Positions 24,429 through 33,290 of a stretch of 64,000 nucleotides of DNA are shown here, in pieces. The stretch spans positions 248,001 through 312,000 of the forward strand of contig CAWHYF010000005.1 of NCBI GenBank assembly GCA_963833585.1, read 5' to 3'. Under the pieces are notes generated by a model. That model saw only the letters and a program-made list of their open reading frames with translations. It made no database searches and was not told the origin of the DNA. A program made the position numbers and the translations under genes. How positions within the stretch are numbered: the first letter of the stretch is position 1; each line of letters begins with the position of its first letter. The stretch comes from Bog-756 sp963833585. Lineage in GTDB: Bacteria > Actinomycetota > Acidimicrobiia > Acidimicrobiales > RAAP-2.

Positions 24429-25183
24429 GCGCCCGGACCCGGTCGGCGGACCACGGCCCGTCCCCGGTGGCCACCGCCGTCCGGGCCACGGACCCCGACC
24501 TGCCCACCGGGGCGGAGAAGACCGCCCTGGTCCGCTCGATGTTCGACACCATCGCGCCCCGCTACGACCTGGTGAACCGGGTGATGACCTTCGGGCTCGA
24601 TGTCCGGTGGCGGCGGCAGTCGGTGCGGGCCCTGGGGTTGCCGGGCGGATCCCATGTCCTCGACCTGGCCTGCGGGACCGGCGACTTCCTCCGGATCCTG
24701 TCCGCGTCGGGGCTGGTCCCGTTGGGGATGGATCTTTCCTGGGGGATGTTGGCGGCCAACCACTCCGGCCTGCCCCTGGCCCAGGCGGACGGAGCGGCCC
24801 TGCCGGTGGCGTCGGGTTCGGTGGACGGGATCACCTGTGGGTACGCCCTCCGCAATTTCTCCGAGCTGCAGGCGGTCTTCGGTGAACTCGGCCGGGTGGT
24901 CCGTCCGGGGGGCCGGATCGGCCTGCTGGAAGTGGCCGAGCCCGGTGGTGGCCTCCTCCTCCTGGGTCACCGGATCTGGTTCCGACGCGTGGTCCCGGTC
25001 ATCGGGGGGCTGATCTCCGATGGCGCCGCGTACCGCTACCTCCCCCGCTCCACGGCCTACCTCCCCCCCACCGGCGAGCTGCGGACCATGCTGACCTCGG
25101 CCGGGTTCTCGGCGGTCAACCGGCGTCCCTTGTCGGGGGGACTCAGCCAGCTGATCACCGCCACCCGGGCCGGACGACCGTGA
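24425..25183 (+). CDS. menG: Demethylmenaquinone methyltransferase
   Basis: This 252-aa SAM-dependent C-methyltransferase of the UbiE/MenG family makes menaquinone from demethylmenaquinone. Key blocks are MFDTIAPRYDLVNRVMTFGLD, HVLDLACGTGDFLRIL (SAM motif I), DGITCGYALRNFSELQAVFGE and GGRIGLLEVAEP. It begins with a GTG that overlaps the merR-type stop (GTGA) and overlaps menF in the same way. The residues before 35 are not conserved. Confidence 0.93.
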   Translation: MSARTRSADHGPSPVATAVRATDPDLPTGAEKTALVRSMFDTIAPRYDLVNRVMTFGLDVRWRRQSVRALGLPGGSHVLDLACGTGDFLRILSASGLVPLGMDLSWGMLAANHSGLPLAQADGAALPVASGSVDGITCGYALRNFSELQAVFGELGRVVRPGGRIGLLEVAEPGGGLLLLGHRIWFRRVVPVIGGLISDGAAYRYLPRSTAYLPPTGELRTMLTSAGFSAVNRRPLSGGLSQLITATRAGRP

Positions 25184-26622
25184 TCGGGGGCCGGTACCCG
25201 TCCGCCCCGCCGGACCCCGACGGGGGCCCGGAACCGGTGCACGACCAGGGCGGTGGAGGGCCGGTCGACGGCGGAAGATCGCGGGTGGCGGTGCGCCTCC
25301 CGCTCGAGCCGGGCCCACCGGTGGACCCGTTCGCGCTGGCCGGCGCCACCGGCCTCGTGTTCCAGTCGGCCGATCGGATCCTGGTGGGGCTCGGGCGGTT
25401 CCTCACCCTGCCCCTGCCCCGGGGCCTCGAGGACGCGGCCGGCGTGCGCCGGGTGACCGAGACCTTGGCCTCCATCGGTTGCGATGACCGCGTCGCCGAC
25501 GGCACCAGCGGGGTGGTCGCCTTCGGGAGCCTGCCCTTCGAGCCGTCGGCACCCGCGGAGCTGGTGGTGCCGCAGGTCCTCTACGTCGTGGAGTCGAGCG
25601 GGCTGGAATGGGTCACGCTCATGCCCGACAACGCCGAGACGGTGCCGGAGGGTGCGGGGGGGCTCCGGGACTGGTTGGTCGACCGGTCCCGCGTGGCGAC
25701 GGCGGCGGACCCGGTCCCCGGGGGAACTCCCGTACCACCGGGTCCCACCATCACCCCCCGCACCTCGGATACCTCGTTCGAGTCGATGGTGGCCGAGGCC
25801 GTGCGCGCCGTGGACTCGCGGGAGGTGGCCAAAGTGGTCGTCTCCCGCCAGGTCGACGTGCGCATGGGTGAGCCGGTCGACGTGGCGGCCCTGCTCGATC
25901 GGTGGCACCGGCTCGAGCCCACCTGCTCGGTCTTCTCCATCCCCACCCCCGAGGGCCAGCTGGTGGGGGCCAGCCCCGAGCTGCTGGTGGCGCGGACGGG
26001 ACTCCGGGTGCGCAGCAGACCCCTGGCCGGCACCACCGACCGGGCCAACGAGTCCGGTGGCGTCCTCCCCCGCGAGCTGATGGCTTCCACCAAGGACGGT
26101 GCCGAGCACCGCATGGTGGTCGAGGCCATCGGGCAGGCGCTGGCCCCACTCTGCGCCGCCCTGGACGTCCCCGAGCGTCCGGACCTGGTCCATCTCCACA
26201 ACATCACCCACCTCGGAACCTCGGTGACCGGGAGGCTGGCCCGGCGGACGGACGGCTCGGTGCCGACGGCCCTGGAGTTGGCGGCGGCCCTCCATCCCAC
26301 CCCGGCGGTCGGCGGCGTGCCCCGGGAGCGGGCCCTGGCGCTCATCGCCCGGCTCGAGCCCGAGGGTCGAGGCCACTACGCCGGACCGGTGGGCTATGTC
26401 GACGCCCGCGGTGACGGGTGCTGGATGCTCGGCATCCGGGCCGTCACCGTGGCCGGGCCGGACGCCCGACTCGCCGCCGGGGTCGGGGTCGTCGAGGGAT
26501 CCGAGCCGCGGACCGAGCGGGTGGAGACCGTGCTCAAGCTGACGGCGGCGTTCGACGCACTGGCGCCGGGCGTCCCCTTCTCCACCACCGGGCACCCCGC
26601 GGCCCACCAGGCGGTGGGCTGA
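25180..26622 (+). CDS. menF: Isochorismate synthase
   Basis: This 480-aa chorismate-utilising enzyme converts chorismate to isochorismate, the entry step of menaquinone synthesis. The C-terminal catalytic domain shows KVVVSRQVDVRM, FSIPTPEGQLVGASPELLVA, RPLAGTTDRA, HRMVVEAIGQAL, LHPTPAVGGVPRERAL, GHYAGPVGYVDARGDG and GVGVVEGSEPRTE. The order and spacing are those of MenF/EntC rather than TrpE. It is the last gene of the merR-menG-menF unit; the rest of the men pathway is outside the window. Confidence 0.92.
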   Translation: MIGGRYPSAPPDPDGGPEPVHDQGGGGPVDGGRSRVAVRLPLEPGPPVDPFALAGATGLVFQSADRILVGLGRFLTLPLPRGLEDAAGVRRVTETLASIGCDDRVADGTSGVVAFGSLPFEPSAPAELVVPQVLYVVESSGLEWVTLMPDNAETVPEGAGGLRDWLVDRSRVATAADPVPGGTPVPPGPTITPRTSDTSFESMVAEAVRAVDSREVAKVVVSRQVDVRMGEPVDVAALLDRWHRLEPTCSVFSIPTPEGQLVGASPELLVARTGLRVRSRPLAGTTDRANESGGVLPRELMASTKDGAEHRMVVEAIGQALAPLCAALDVPERPDLVHLHNITHLGTSVTGRLARRTDGSVPTALELAAALHPTPAVGGVPRERALALIARLEPEGRGHYAGPVGYVDARGDGCWMLGIRAVTVAGPDARLAAGVGVVEGSEPRTERVETVLKLTAAFDALAPGVPFSTTGHPAAHQAVG

Positions 26623-26629
26623 CCCGGGT

Positions 26630-27460
26630 TCAGCCCCGGTCGATGCCGGTGCGCCGCCCTGCCAACGCGGTCCGGCGCACCACCTCGGCCAGGGCCTCGG
26701 GATCGTCCCGGGCCACGAAATGCCCCGCCTCGGGCAGGACCGTCAGTTCGGCCCCGAGGATGCCGCCCGCCAGGGTACGCGCCGCTCCGGGCGGCACCAC
26801 CAGGTCCCGACCGCCGGTGACGACGGCCACCGGGAGATCGAGGTGGCCGAGGGCCGCCGTCACCGCGGGCAGCTCCCCGGTGAGGGCCCGCTGCTCGATC
26901 ATGAAGGTCCGCCGGTGCCGACCGAGCGCCCCCCGGCCGCCGGCCAGGACGCCCCGGTCGGGCAGGGCCGTCTCCACCGGTTGCCGGTAGCGGGCGGGGA
27001 GGTACCGGGTGAATCGACGGAGCCGGGGCAGCACCTCGCCGATGCCCACCAGCCCGGCCACGGTCAGCACATCGCCGAGACCGGGGTAGGTGAGCCACCG
27101 GTCGAGGGCGTTCAGACTGTCCGGGGTGCAGGCCGCACCCACCAGCACCAGACCCTGGACCAGCGACGGGTGGCGGGCGGCCAGCAGGACGGCCACGCCG
27201 CCCGACCAGCTGTGGGCCACCACGGTCGCCGGCACCGCCCCCCGGGCCACCAGGAACTCGGCCAGGAGCTCGGTGTTGCCGGCCAACCCCCGGGCCTCAC
27301 CGGTGGAGGCCCCGTACCCGACCCGGTCGGGGGCCAGGACCCGGAACTGCGGCACCAGCCGCTCGGTCACCGGATCCCAGGACGCCCCGGAGCCCGGCTG
27401 ACCGTGGAGGAGGAGCACCGCGGGACCGGATCCCCGGTCAATGGTGGCCAGCATCCTCAC
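26630..27460 (-). CDS. Alpha/beta hydrolase
   Basis: A 276-aa alpha/beta-hydrolase-fold protein. The oxyanion strand VLLLHGQPGSGASW lies at the N-terminus, the nucleophile elbow is AHSWSGG (Ser in G/A-x-S-x-S-G-G form), an Asp candidate lies in VTGGRDLVVPP and the catalytic His in LPEAGHFV. It has no signal peptide; the substrate is unknown. The GTG at 27460 overlaps the kinase gene by 23 bp; ATG at 27454 is equally possible. It converges with menF, 7 bp apart. Confidence 0.85.
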   Translation of the reverse strand: MRMLATIDRGSGPAVLLLHGQPGSGASWDPVTERLVPQFRVLAPDRVGYGASTGEARGLAGNTELLAEFLVARGAVPATVVAHSWSGGVAVLLAARHPSLVQGLVLVGAACTPDSLNALDRWLTYPGLGDVLTVAGLVGIGEVLPRLRRFTRYLPARYRQPVETALPDRGVLAGGRGALGRHRRTFMIEQRALTGELPAVTAALGHLDLPVAVVTGGRDLVVPPGAARTLAGGILGAELTVLPEAGHFVARDDPEALAEVVRRTALAGRRTGIDRG

Positions 27461-28945
27461 GGCTCCCACCCCCGTGACCGTTGGTGGAGTCCGGCGGGAG
27501 ATGGGCCGGGAGGACCACCCGGAAGGTCGCTCCCCGTCCCAGCTCGGTGTCGACGGTGGCCGTGCCGCCGAAGGTGCGGGCCAGCGTGGCCACGATGAAC
27601 AGGCCCAGGCCCGACCCGCCGTCGATGTGGTCACCGTCGCCCCGGTAGAAGCGGTCGAACACGTGCCGGGCTTGGTCCGGGCTCATGCCCGGTCCGTGGT
27701 CCCGGACCTCGAGGACGGCGGACTCCCCCTCGACGGCCACGCCGACCTCGACCGGGGTGCCCTTGGGGGTGTGGCCGAGGGCGTTGCCCAGCAGGTTGTG
27801 GACCATCTGCTCGAGGCGGGCATCGTCGCCCAGGACGGGAACCTCGGCCGGGGCCCGGAGCTCGATGGATCGGGAGGCGTCGATGGTCTTGGCATCGGCC
27901 ACGGCCTCGGCGGTGACCGCGGCCAGGTCCACCCGGTAGCGGGCCGGCTCGGGACCCTCTCCCTCGCGGGCCAGGATGGCCAGGTCACCCACCAGCGAGC
28001 CCATCCGGGCCGCCTCCTTCTCGATGCGGGACAGGGCCCGCTCCCGGGACACCTGGTCATCCAGGGCGTCCTTGCGCAGCAGCTCGGCATAGCCCCGTAT
28101 GGACGTCAGCGGCGTGCGCAACTCGTGGGAGGCGTCGGCCAGGAAGCTCCGCAACCGGTCCTCGGACCGGGCGCGCTGGGCGAAGGCCGTCTCGATCTGG
28201 GACAGCATGCCGTTCAGGGCCCGACCGAGCCGGGCGATCTCGCCGTCGCCCTCGGTGGGCTGCACCCGACGGGTGAGGTCCCCGGCGGCGATGGCATCCG
28301 CCTCCTTGGCCATGGCCTCCAGAGGACGCAGGCCCTGGCGGATCAGCAGGGTCATCAGGACCAGGAGGGCCACCAGGAGGCCGAGGGACACCGCCACCTC
28401 GATGGTCCGGAGCGACCCCAGGGTGGCGTTCACGGTGGTGAGCGGCGTCGCCACCACCAGCGTGCGACCGGGCAGGGGGGTGATCTGGAGGCGGTACGGG
28501 GGGCCGTGGCCGCCCACCGAGGAGACGGTGACCGCCCGGGAGCTGGGCCGGTAGGCCTGAACGGAGCGGGTCGCCACGCCCGCGGTGGCCGCGGACCGAG
28601 TCGGCCCGTTCGCCACCACCGGAGCGTTGGCCGGTACGACCGGCTCGGGGTCGGCGGCGGATTGGGTGTCGGACGGGTGGACCACCGCGGTGTGGGTGGC
28701 CGGGTCGATGATCATCACGTAGATGTCCGGTCCCACGTGGTCGCCGATGGAGTCGGAGGTGATGGTGAAGCCGCGGGCCGCGGACCGGGTCACGTAGCGG
28801 GTCAACTGGTGGCTGGCGGCGGCGAGCTGGTCGTCCACCCGGCCGTAGAGATAGGAGTGGAGGGAGGTCAGGGTGATGATGTCGACGACGGCCAGTCCGA
28901 GGGCCACCAAGCCGATCATGGTGACCACCAGCCGCCGACGCAGCC

Positions 28946-28949
<4 letters not shown>
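27438..28949 (-). CDS. Sensor histidine kinase (MprB/TrcS-like)
   Basis: This 503-aa kinase has a transmembrane helix at about 9-30, a 130-150 residue extracytoplasmic domain, a second helix (VAVSLGLLVALLVLMTLLI), HAMP (LRPLEAMAKEADAIAAGDLT), HisKA with ASHELRTPLTSIRGYAEL, and an ATPase domain with NLLGNALGHTP, DHGPGMSPDQ, FYRGDG and GSGLGLFIV. The layout is that of actinobacterial MprB/TrcS-type kinases. Its GTG start overlaps the response regulator by 4 bp, and it is the third gene of the GT2-regulator-kinase-hydrolase unit. Confidence 0.95.
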
Positions 28950-29634
<685 letters not shown>

Positions 29635-29638
<4 letters not shown>

Positions 29639-30393
29639 GGCAGGGGGGTCACGTCCCGGGCCGGGGTGGGACGGGGCCGCACCCGCTCCACGAGGCGGAG
29701 TACGCCCCACCAGGTGACCAGTCCCAGGGCCTCGGCCACGATGACCATGGACATTTTCGACTCACCGTCGACCCGGTCCACGAACCGGATCGGGACCTCC
29801 ACCACCGACGCCCCGGCCCGCCTGGCCCGGTAGGTCATCTCGATCTGGAATCCGTAGCCGTCGGCCCGGATGCGGTCGAGATCGATCCGGCGGAGCACCG
29901 AGGCCGAGTAGGCCCGGAATCCCGAGGTCGAGTCGGCCACCCCGAGGCCCAGCAGGGCCGAGGCGTACACGTTCCCGCCCCGCGACAGCAGCCGCCGGTG
30001 CCACGCCCAGTTGGGGATGACGCCGCCCGCCACGTAACGCGATCCCACCGCCAGCTCGCACTGGCTGCCGAGGGCCGACACCAGGCCGGGCAGGGCCTCG
30101 GGTTGGTGGGAGAGGTCGGCATCCATTTCGACGCAGGCATCGAACTGGCGCTCGAGGCCCCAGCGGAACCCGGCCCGGTAGGCGCTGCCGAGCCCCGACT
30201 TGGCGTCCCGCCGCATGATCTCGATGTTTCCGAGCTCCTTTCCCAGCAGCTCGGCGGCGTCCGCGGTCCCGTCCGGGCTACCGTCGTCCACCACCAGCAC
30301 GGTGGCGTCGTCCATGGCCGCCCGGATCCGACGGAGCACCCGGTCGATGTTGGCCGCCTCGTTGTAGGTGGGCAGCACCACCAGCACGCGCAT
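29635..30393 (-). CDS. Polyprenol-phosphate mannosyltransferase-like GT2
   Basis: This 252-aa GT2 enzyme resembles dolichol/polyprenol monophosphomannose synthase (Dpm1/Ppm1 catalytic domain). It carries LPTYNEAANIDRVL, VDDGSPDGTAD, SGLGSAYRAGFRWG, the metal-binding EMDADLSHQPE and SRGGNVYASALLG. It has no C-terminal membrane helices, so it acts at the inner face of the membrane. It would load mannose (or a related sugar) on polyprenyl phosphate for cell-envelope glycans. It leads a four-gene unit with a two-component system and a hydrolase, all joined by overlaps. Confidence 0.9.
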
Positions 30394-30399
30394 CGGCCC

Positions 30400-30405
30400 A
30401 GCTTA
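30400..30405 (-). promoter_or_regulatory. Probable -10 box of the GT2-regulator-kinase-hydrolase operon
   Basis: TAAGCT on the minus strand, 6 bases before the GT2 ATG (30393); leaderless arrangement. Confidence 0.45.
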
Positions 30406-30447
30406 GGAGACCGGCCCTCGGGAGACGGTGCGCCCCGCCCCGGTCCC

Positions 30448-31818
30448 TCAGCCAGGGTCCGGGGCGGCGTCGGCCAGCGGCTCGCCGACCGGAACGGGCG
30501 GATCGCCGGGGTCGTCGTCGGTGGCCGCCCCGGTGCGTTCCCAGATCTCCCGGGCGATCACCTGGATGGCCCCGCCCACCGGTATGGCCACCAGGGCTCC
30601 GGTGAGGGCCCCGAGCGTCGACCCGAACACCCCGCCCAGGTTGGCTCCCACCAGCACGGCGAGGAGGACCCACAGGGGGTTCATCCGGACCGTGCGGGCC
30701 ATGACCACGGGGTAGAGGAAGTGGTTCTCCACCAGCTGGAATCCCACGAACACGACGGCCATGACCACTCCGGCGGTCGGTGAGTGGAGGAGGGCGATGA
30801 TCACGCTGGGGACGCCCGCGATCAAGCCGCCGACCAGGGGGATCATGGCCACCAGGGCCACCCACAGCCCGATGAGCAGGGCGAAGGGCACGCCGAGGAT
30901 GAGCAGGGTGACCAGGACGACCACACCGAACATGAGCGAGAGGGCGATGGTGCCGAGCACATAGGAGGTGACGGTCTTGGACACCCGGTGGGCGACGTCC
31001 GACACGATCTCCCGCCGGTCGGCCCTCATGGTGCCGAGCACCCCGGCTCGCAGGCGTGGTGCCTGCAGCAACATGAACAGCGTCAGGAAGCCGATGGTGG
31101 TGATGGCCAGCAAGGTGGTGGCGACCCCCTTGGCCAGGCTGGTCCCGAAGTTGAGGGCCGGGGCCCCCAGGTGGTTGGCCGCCGTCTTGAGTTTGGGGGC
31201 GTTCTTCTGCACCCAGGAGAGGAGATGGAACTTCTGCAGGGTGTGGGCCAGCCAGCCGTGGCCCTTCTGGACCTGGTCGACCATGGTGGGCAGACGTTCG
31301 GCCACATGGGTGAGCGAGTTGACCAGCGGATACCCCAGCAGGCCGAGGAGTCCGGCGAAGGCGATGAGCGCACCGGCCAGGACCACTCCCACCGCGCTGC
31401 CCCGGCGGAATCCGTGGCGCTGCAGGAAGTGGACCATGGGGTTGAGCACCAGGGCGATGAAAGCGGCGATGACGATCCAGAGGATCACCTCGCGCAGTCG
31501 CCCGAGCAGCCGGTAGGCCACCCAGGTGCCGATGACCACGGCATCGACGGTCAGGATGGTCCGAAGCGGCACCCCCTTGGCCGAGGCGGCGGCGAAGAGC
31601 CGGTCCCGCCGCGGATCGTTCGGGCCCACCTCCCGGTCGCTGCGCTCCACCGTGGTCTCGTTGATCACGGTGGTGGGTCCGTGGGCGGTGATGTGCGAGG
31701 CGGACACCGGCCCGTTGGGCTCGGCCAGGGGGGCGGTGGTCGGGCCCGATGCGGTCACGGCCGCGCTCCCGGCCGGGTCGGCGGCGACGTCGTGATCCCT
31801 GTGGACCGGTTCCGTCAC
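30448..31818 (-). CDS. AI-2E family transporter
   Basis: This 456-aa protein has the eight-helix PF01594 (AI-2E/TqsA/PerM) layout. A polar N-terminal region of about 110 residues precedes hydrophobic segments such as VILWIVIAAFIALVLNPMV, VGVVLAGALIAFAGLLGLL, LLAITTIGFLTLFMLL and the terminal cluster around PLVGGLIAGVPSVIIALLHS and PLWVLLAVLVGANLGGVFG. Members export signals, ions or antibiotics; the substrate here is unknown. It starts with GTG, 6 bases after CATGCT, and is divergent from the UPF0104-like gene. Confidence 0.88.
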   Translation of the reverse strand: MTEPVHRDHDVAADPAGSAAVTASGPTTAPLAEPNGPVSASHITAHGPTTVINETTVERSDREVGPNDPRRDRLFAAASAKGVPLRTILTVDAVVIGTWVAYRLLGRLREVILWIVIAAFIALVLNPMVHFLQRHGFRRGSAVGVVLAGALIAFAGLLGLLGYPLVNSLTHVAERLPTMVDQVQKGHGWLAHTLQKFHLLSWVQKNAPKLKTAANHLGAPALNFGTSLAKGVATTLLAITTIGFLTLFMLLQAPRLRAGVLGTMRADRREIVSDVAHRVSKTVTSYVLGTIALSLMFGVVVLVTLLILGVPFALLIGLWVALVAMIPLVGGLIAGVPSVIIALLHSPTAGVVMAVVFVGFQLVENHFLYPVVMARTVRMNPLWVLLAVLVGANLGGVFGSTLGALTGALVAIPVGGAIQVIAREIWERTGAATDDDPGDPPVPVGEPLADAAPDPG

Positions 31819-31824
31819 CAGGCC

Positions 31825-31830
31825 AGCATG
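31825..31830 (-). promoter_or_regulatory. Probable -10 box of the AI-2E-type gene
   Basis: CATGCT (near match to TAnnnT) on the minus strand, 6 bases before the GTG start at 31818, within the 41-bp divergent gap. Confidence 0.3.
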
Positions 31831-31859
31831 TCAGGTCCAGGGGGGTCGGGCGTGCAAAC

Positions 31860-33290
31860 ATGGACGTGATGGAGGTCGAGCAGGCAGACGTGGCGACCCA
31901 GTCGCGCCGGCGGTGGTGGCACCGGGGGCCGTTCGTCCGCCGTGAGGTCCGGCTGAGCGTCGGGACACTGGTGGCCTTCCTGTTCATCTTCTACCTGGCC
32001 CTGCCCCTCCTGGCCAGCCACCGGGCCGAGGTGAACTCCCTGGCCCACATCCACATCGTCTACCTGGCCCTGGCCGTGCTTCTGGAGATCGGCGCCCTGG
32101 TGGCCTACACCCAACTGACCCACGCCGTGTTGCCCCACGACGGCCCTCGCCGGTTCCGCCTGTTCCGGATCAACATGTCCACCCTGGCCCTCAGCCACGT
32201 CTCCCCCGGCGGGACTGCTCCGGGCGCCGCCCTGGGCTACCGGTTGTTGACCCAGTCCGAGGTGAGCGGGTCCGATGCCGGGTTCGCCCTCGGGACCCAG
32301 GGGATCGGCTCGGCGGTGGTGCTCAACGTGATGTTCTGGTGCTCGCTGGTGGCCTTCTTGGTCACCCACGGCTTTCACGCACCGGCCAGCCACCACGGCG
32401 GGCAGTCGCAGTCCGCCTCCATCCTGGTCATCGTGGCCGCCGGTGTCGGCGTGATCCTCCTCGGTGCCTTCGGCAGCCTCTTCTACCTGCTCACCCGGGG
32501 CCAGGAGCGGGCCAGCCGCATCGTGCGGCGGGTGGCCGGGCGGATCCGGTTCCTCGATGCCGATCGCACCACGGCACTGGTGGAGCGGTTGGCCGACCGC
32601 TTCGCGGCATTGATGCGGGACCGCTCCCTGACCCGCCGAGCCATCGGTTGGGCCGCCGCCAACTGGCTCCTCGACGCCGCCTCCCTGTGGGTGTTCGTGG
32701 CCGCCTTCAGCCACTTCATCTCGCCGATCGACCTACTCATGGCCTACGGGCTGGCCAACATCCTGGCGGCCATCCCGATCACCCCGGGCGGGCTCGGAGT
32801 GGTGGAGTTCGTGCTGGTGTCGATGATCACCGGTTTCGGGCCCACGGCCGGACAGGCCCTCTCGGCCGTCCTGGCCTACCGTGCCGTGAACTTCTGGCTC
32901 CCGATCCCGTTCGGAGGACTGGCCTACGCCTCCTTGGAGTTCGAGCGACGGGCCAGCTACCGCAGGCTCCGGCTTTTCTTCCGGCGACGGCTCGACCTCC
33001 GGCGGGGGGTCGGGCCCGGTCCGGCCCGGTCCCGGGAGCCGACCGGGGCGGTCATCGCCGCCGGGGTGCCCACCGCTGCCACCACGGGGTCGCCGCCGGC
33101 GTCCCGGGTCGGGCCGGCACCGGCGACCGCCCCGACCCCGGCAAGGGCAGGGTCGATAGCCCACGGGCCGCATACGCCTCGGGGACCGGGGCCGGTTCCC
33201 TCCGCCGGGCCGCGGGTACCGGCCGGCGCGCGTCACGGTGAGAGCGCCGCCATGCGAGGGCCTGCGTTTGGAACTGATTCTGGAGGTTGA
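31860..33290 (+). CDS. Lysylphosphatidylglycerol synthase TM-region / UPF0104 membrane protein
   Basis: This 476-aa protein has eight or so membrane helices of the LPG_synthase_TM/UPF0104 flippase-like family: SVGTLVAFLFIFYLALPLL, HIVYLALAVLLEIGALVAY, FRINMSTLALSHVSPGGTAPGAA (the family's signature region), and ANILAAIPITPGGLGVVEFV. It has no C-terminal aminoacyl-PG synthase domain, so a lipid flippase or glycolipid role is more likely than lysinylation. The membrane part ends near residue 370; the last 100 residues are Pro/Ala-rich and overlap the ppk gene on the other strand by 239 bp. Confidence 0.85.
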   Translation: MDVMEVEQADVATQSRRRWWHRGPFVRREVRLSVGTLVAFLFIFYLALPLLASHRAEVNSLAHIHIVYLALAVLLEIGALVAYTQLTHAVLPHDGPRRFRLFRINMSTLALSHVSPGGTAPGAALGYRLLTQSEVSGSDAGFALGTQGIGSAVVLNVMFWCSLVAFLVTHGFHAPASHHGGQSQSASILVIVAAGVGVILLGAFGSLFYLLTRGQERASRIVRRVAGRIRFLDADRTTALVERLADRFAALMRDRSLTRRAIGWAAANWLLDAASLWVFVAAFSHFISPIDLLMAYGLANILAAIPITPGGLGVVEFVLVSMITGFGPTAGQALSAVLAYRAVNFWLPIPFGGLAYASLEFERRASYRRLRLFFRRRLDLRRGVGPGPARSREPTGAVIAAGVPTAATTGSPPASRVGPAPATAPTPARAGSIAHGPHTPRGPGPVPSAGPRVPAGARHGESAAMRGPAFGTDSGG

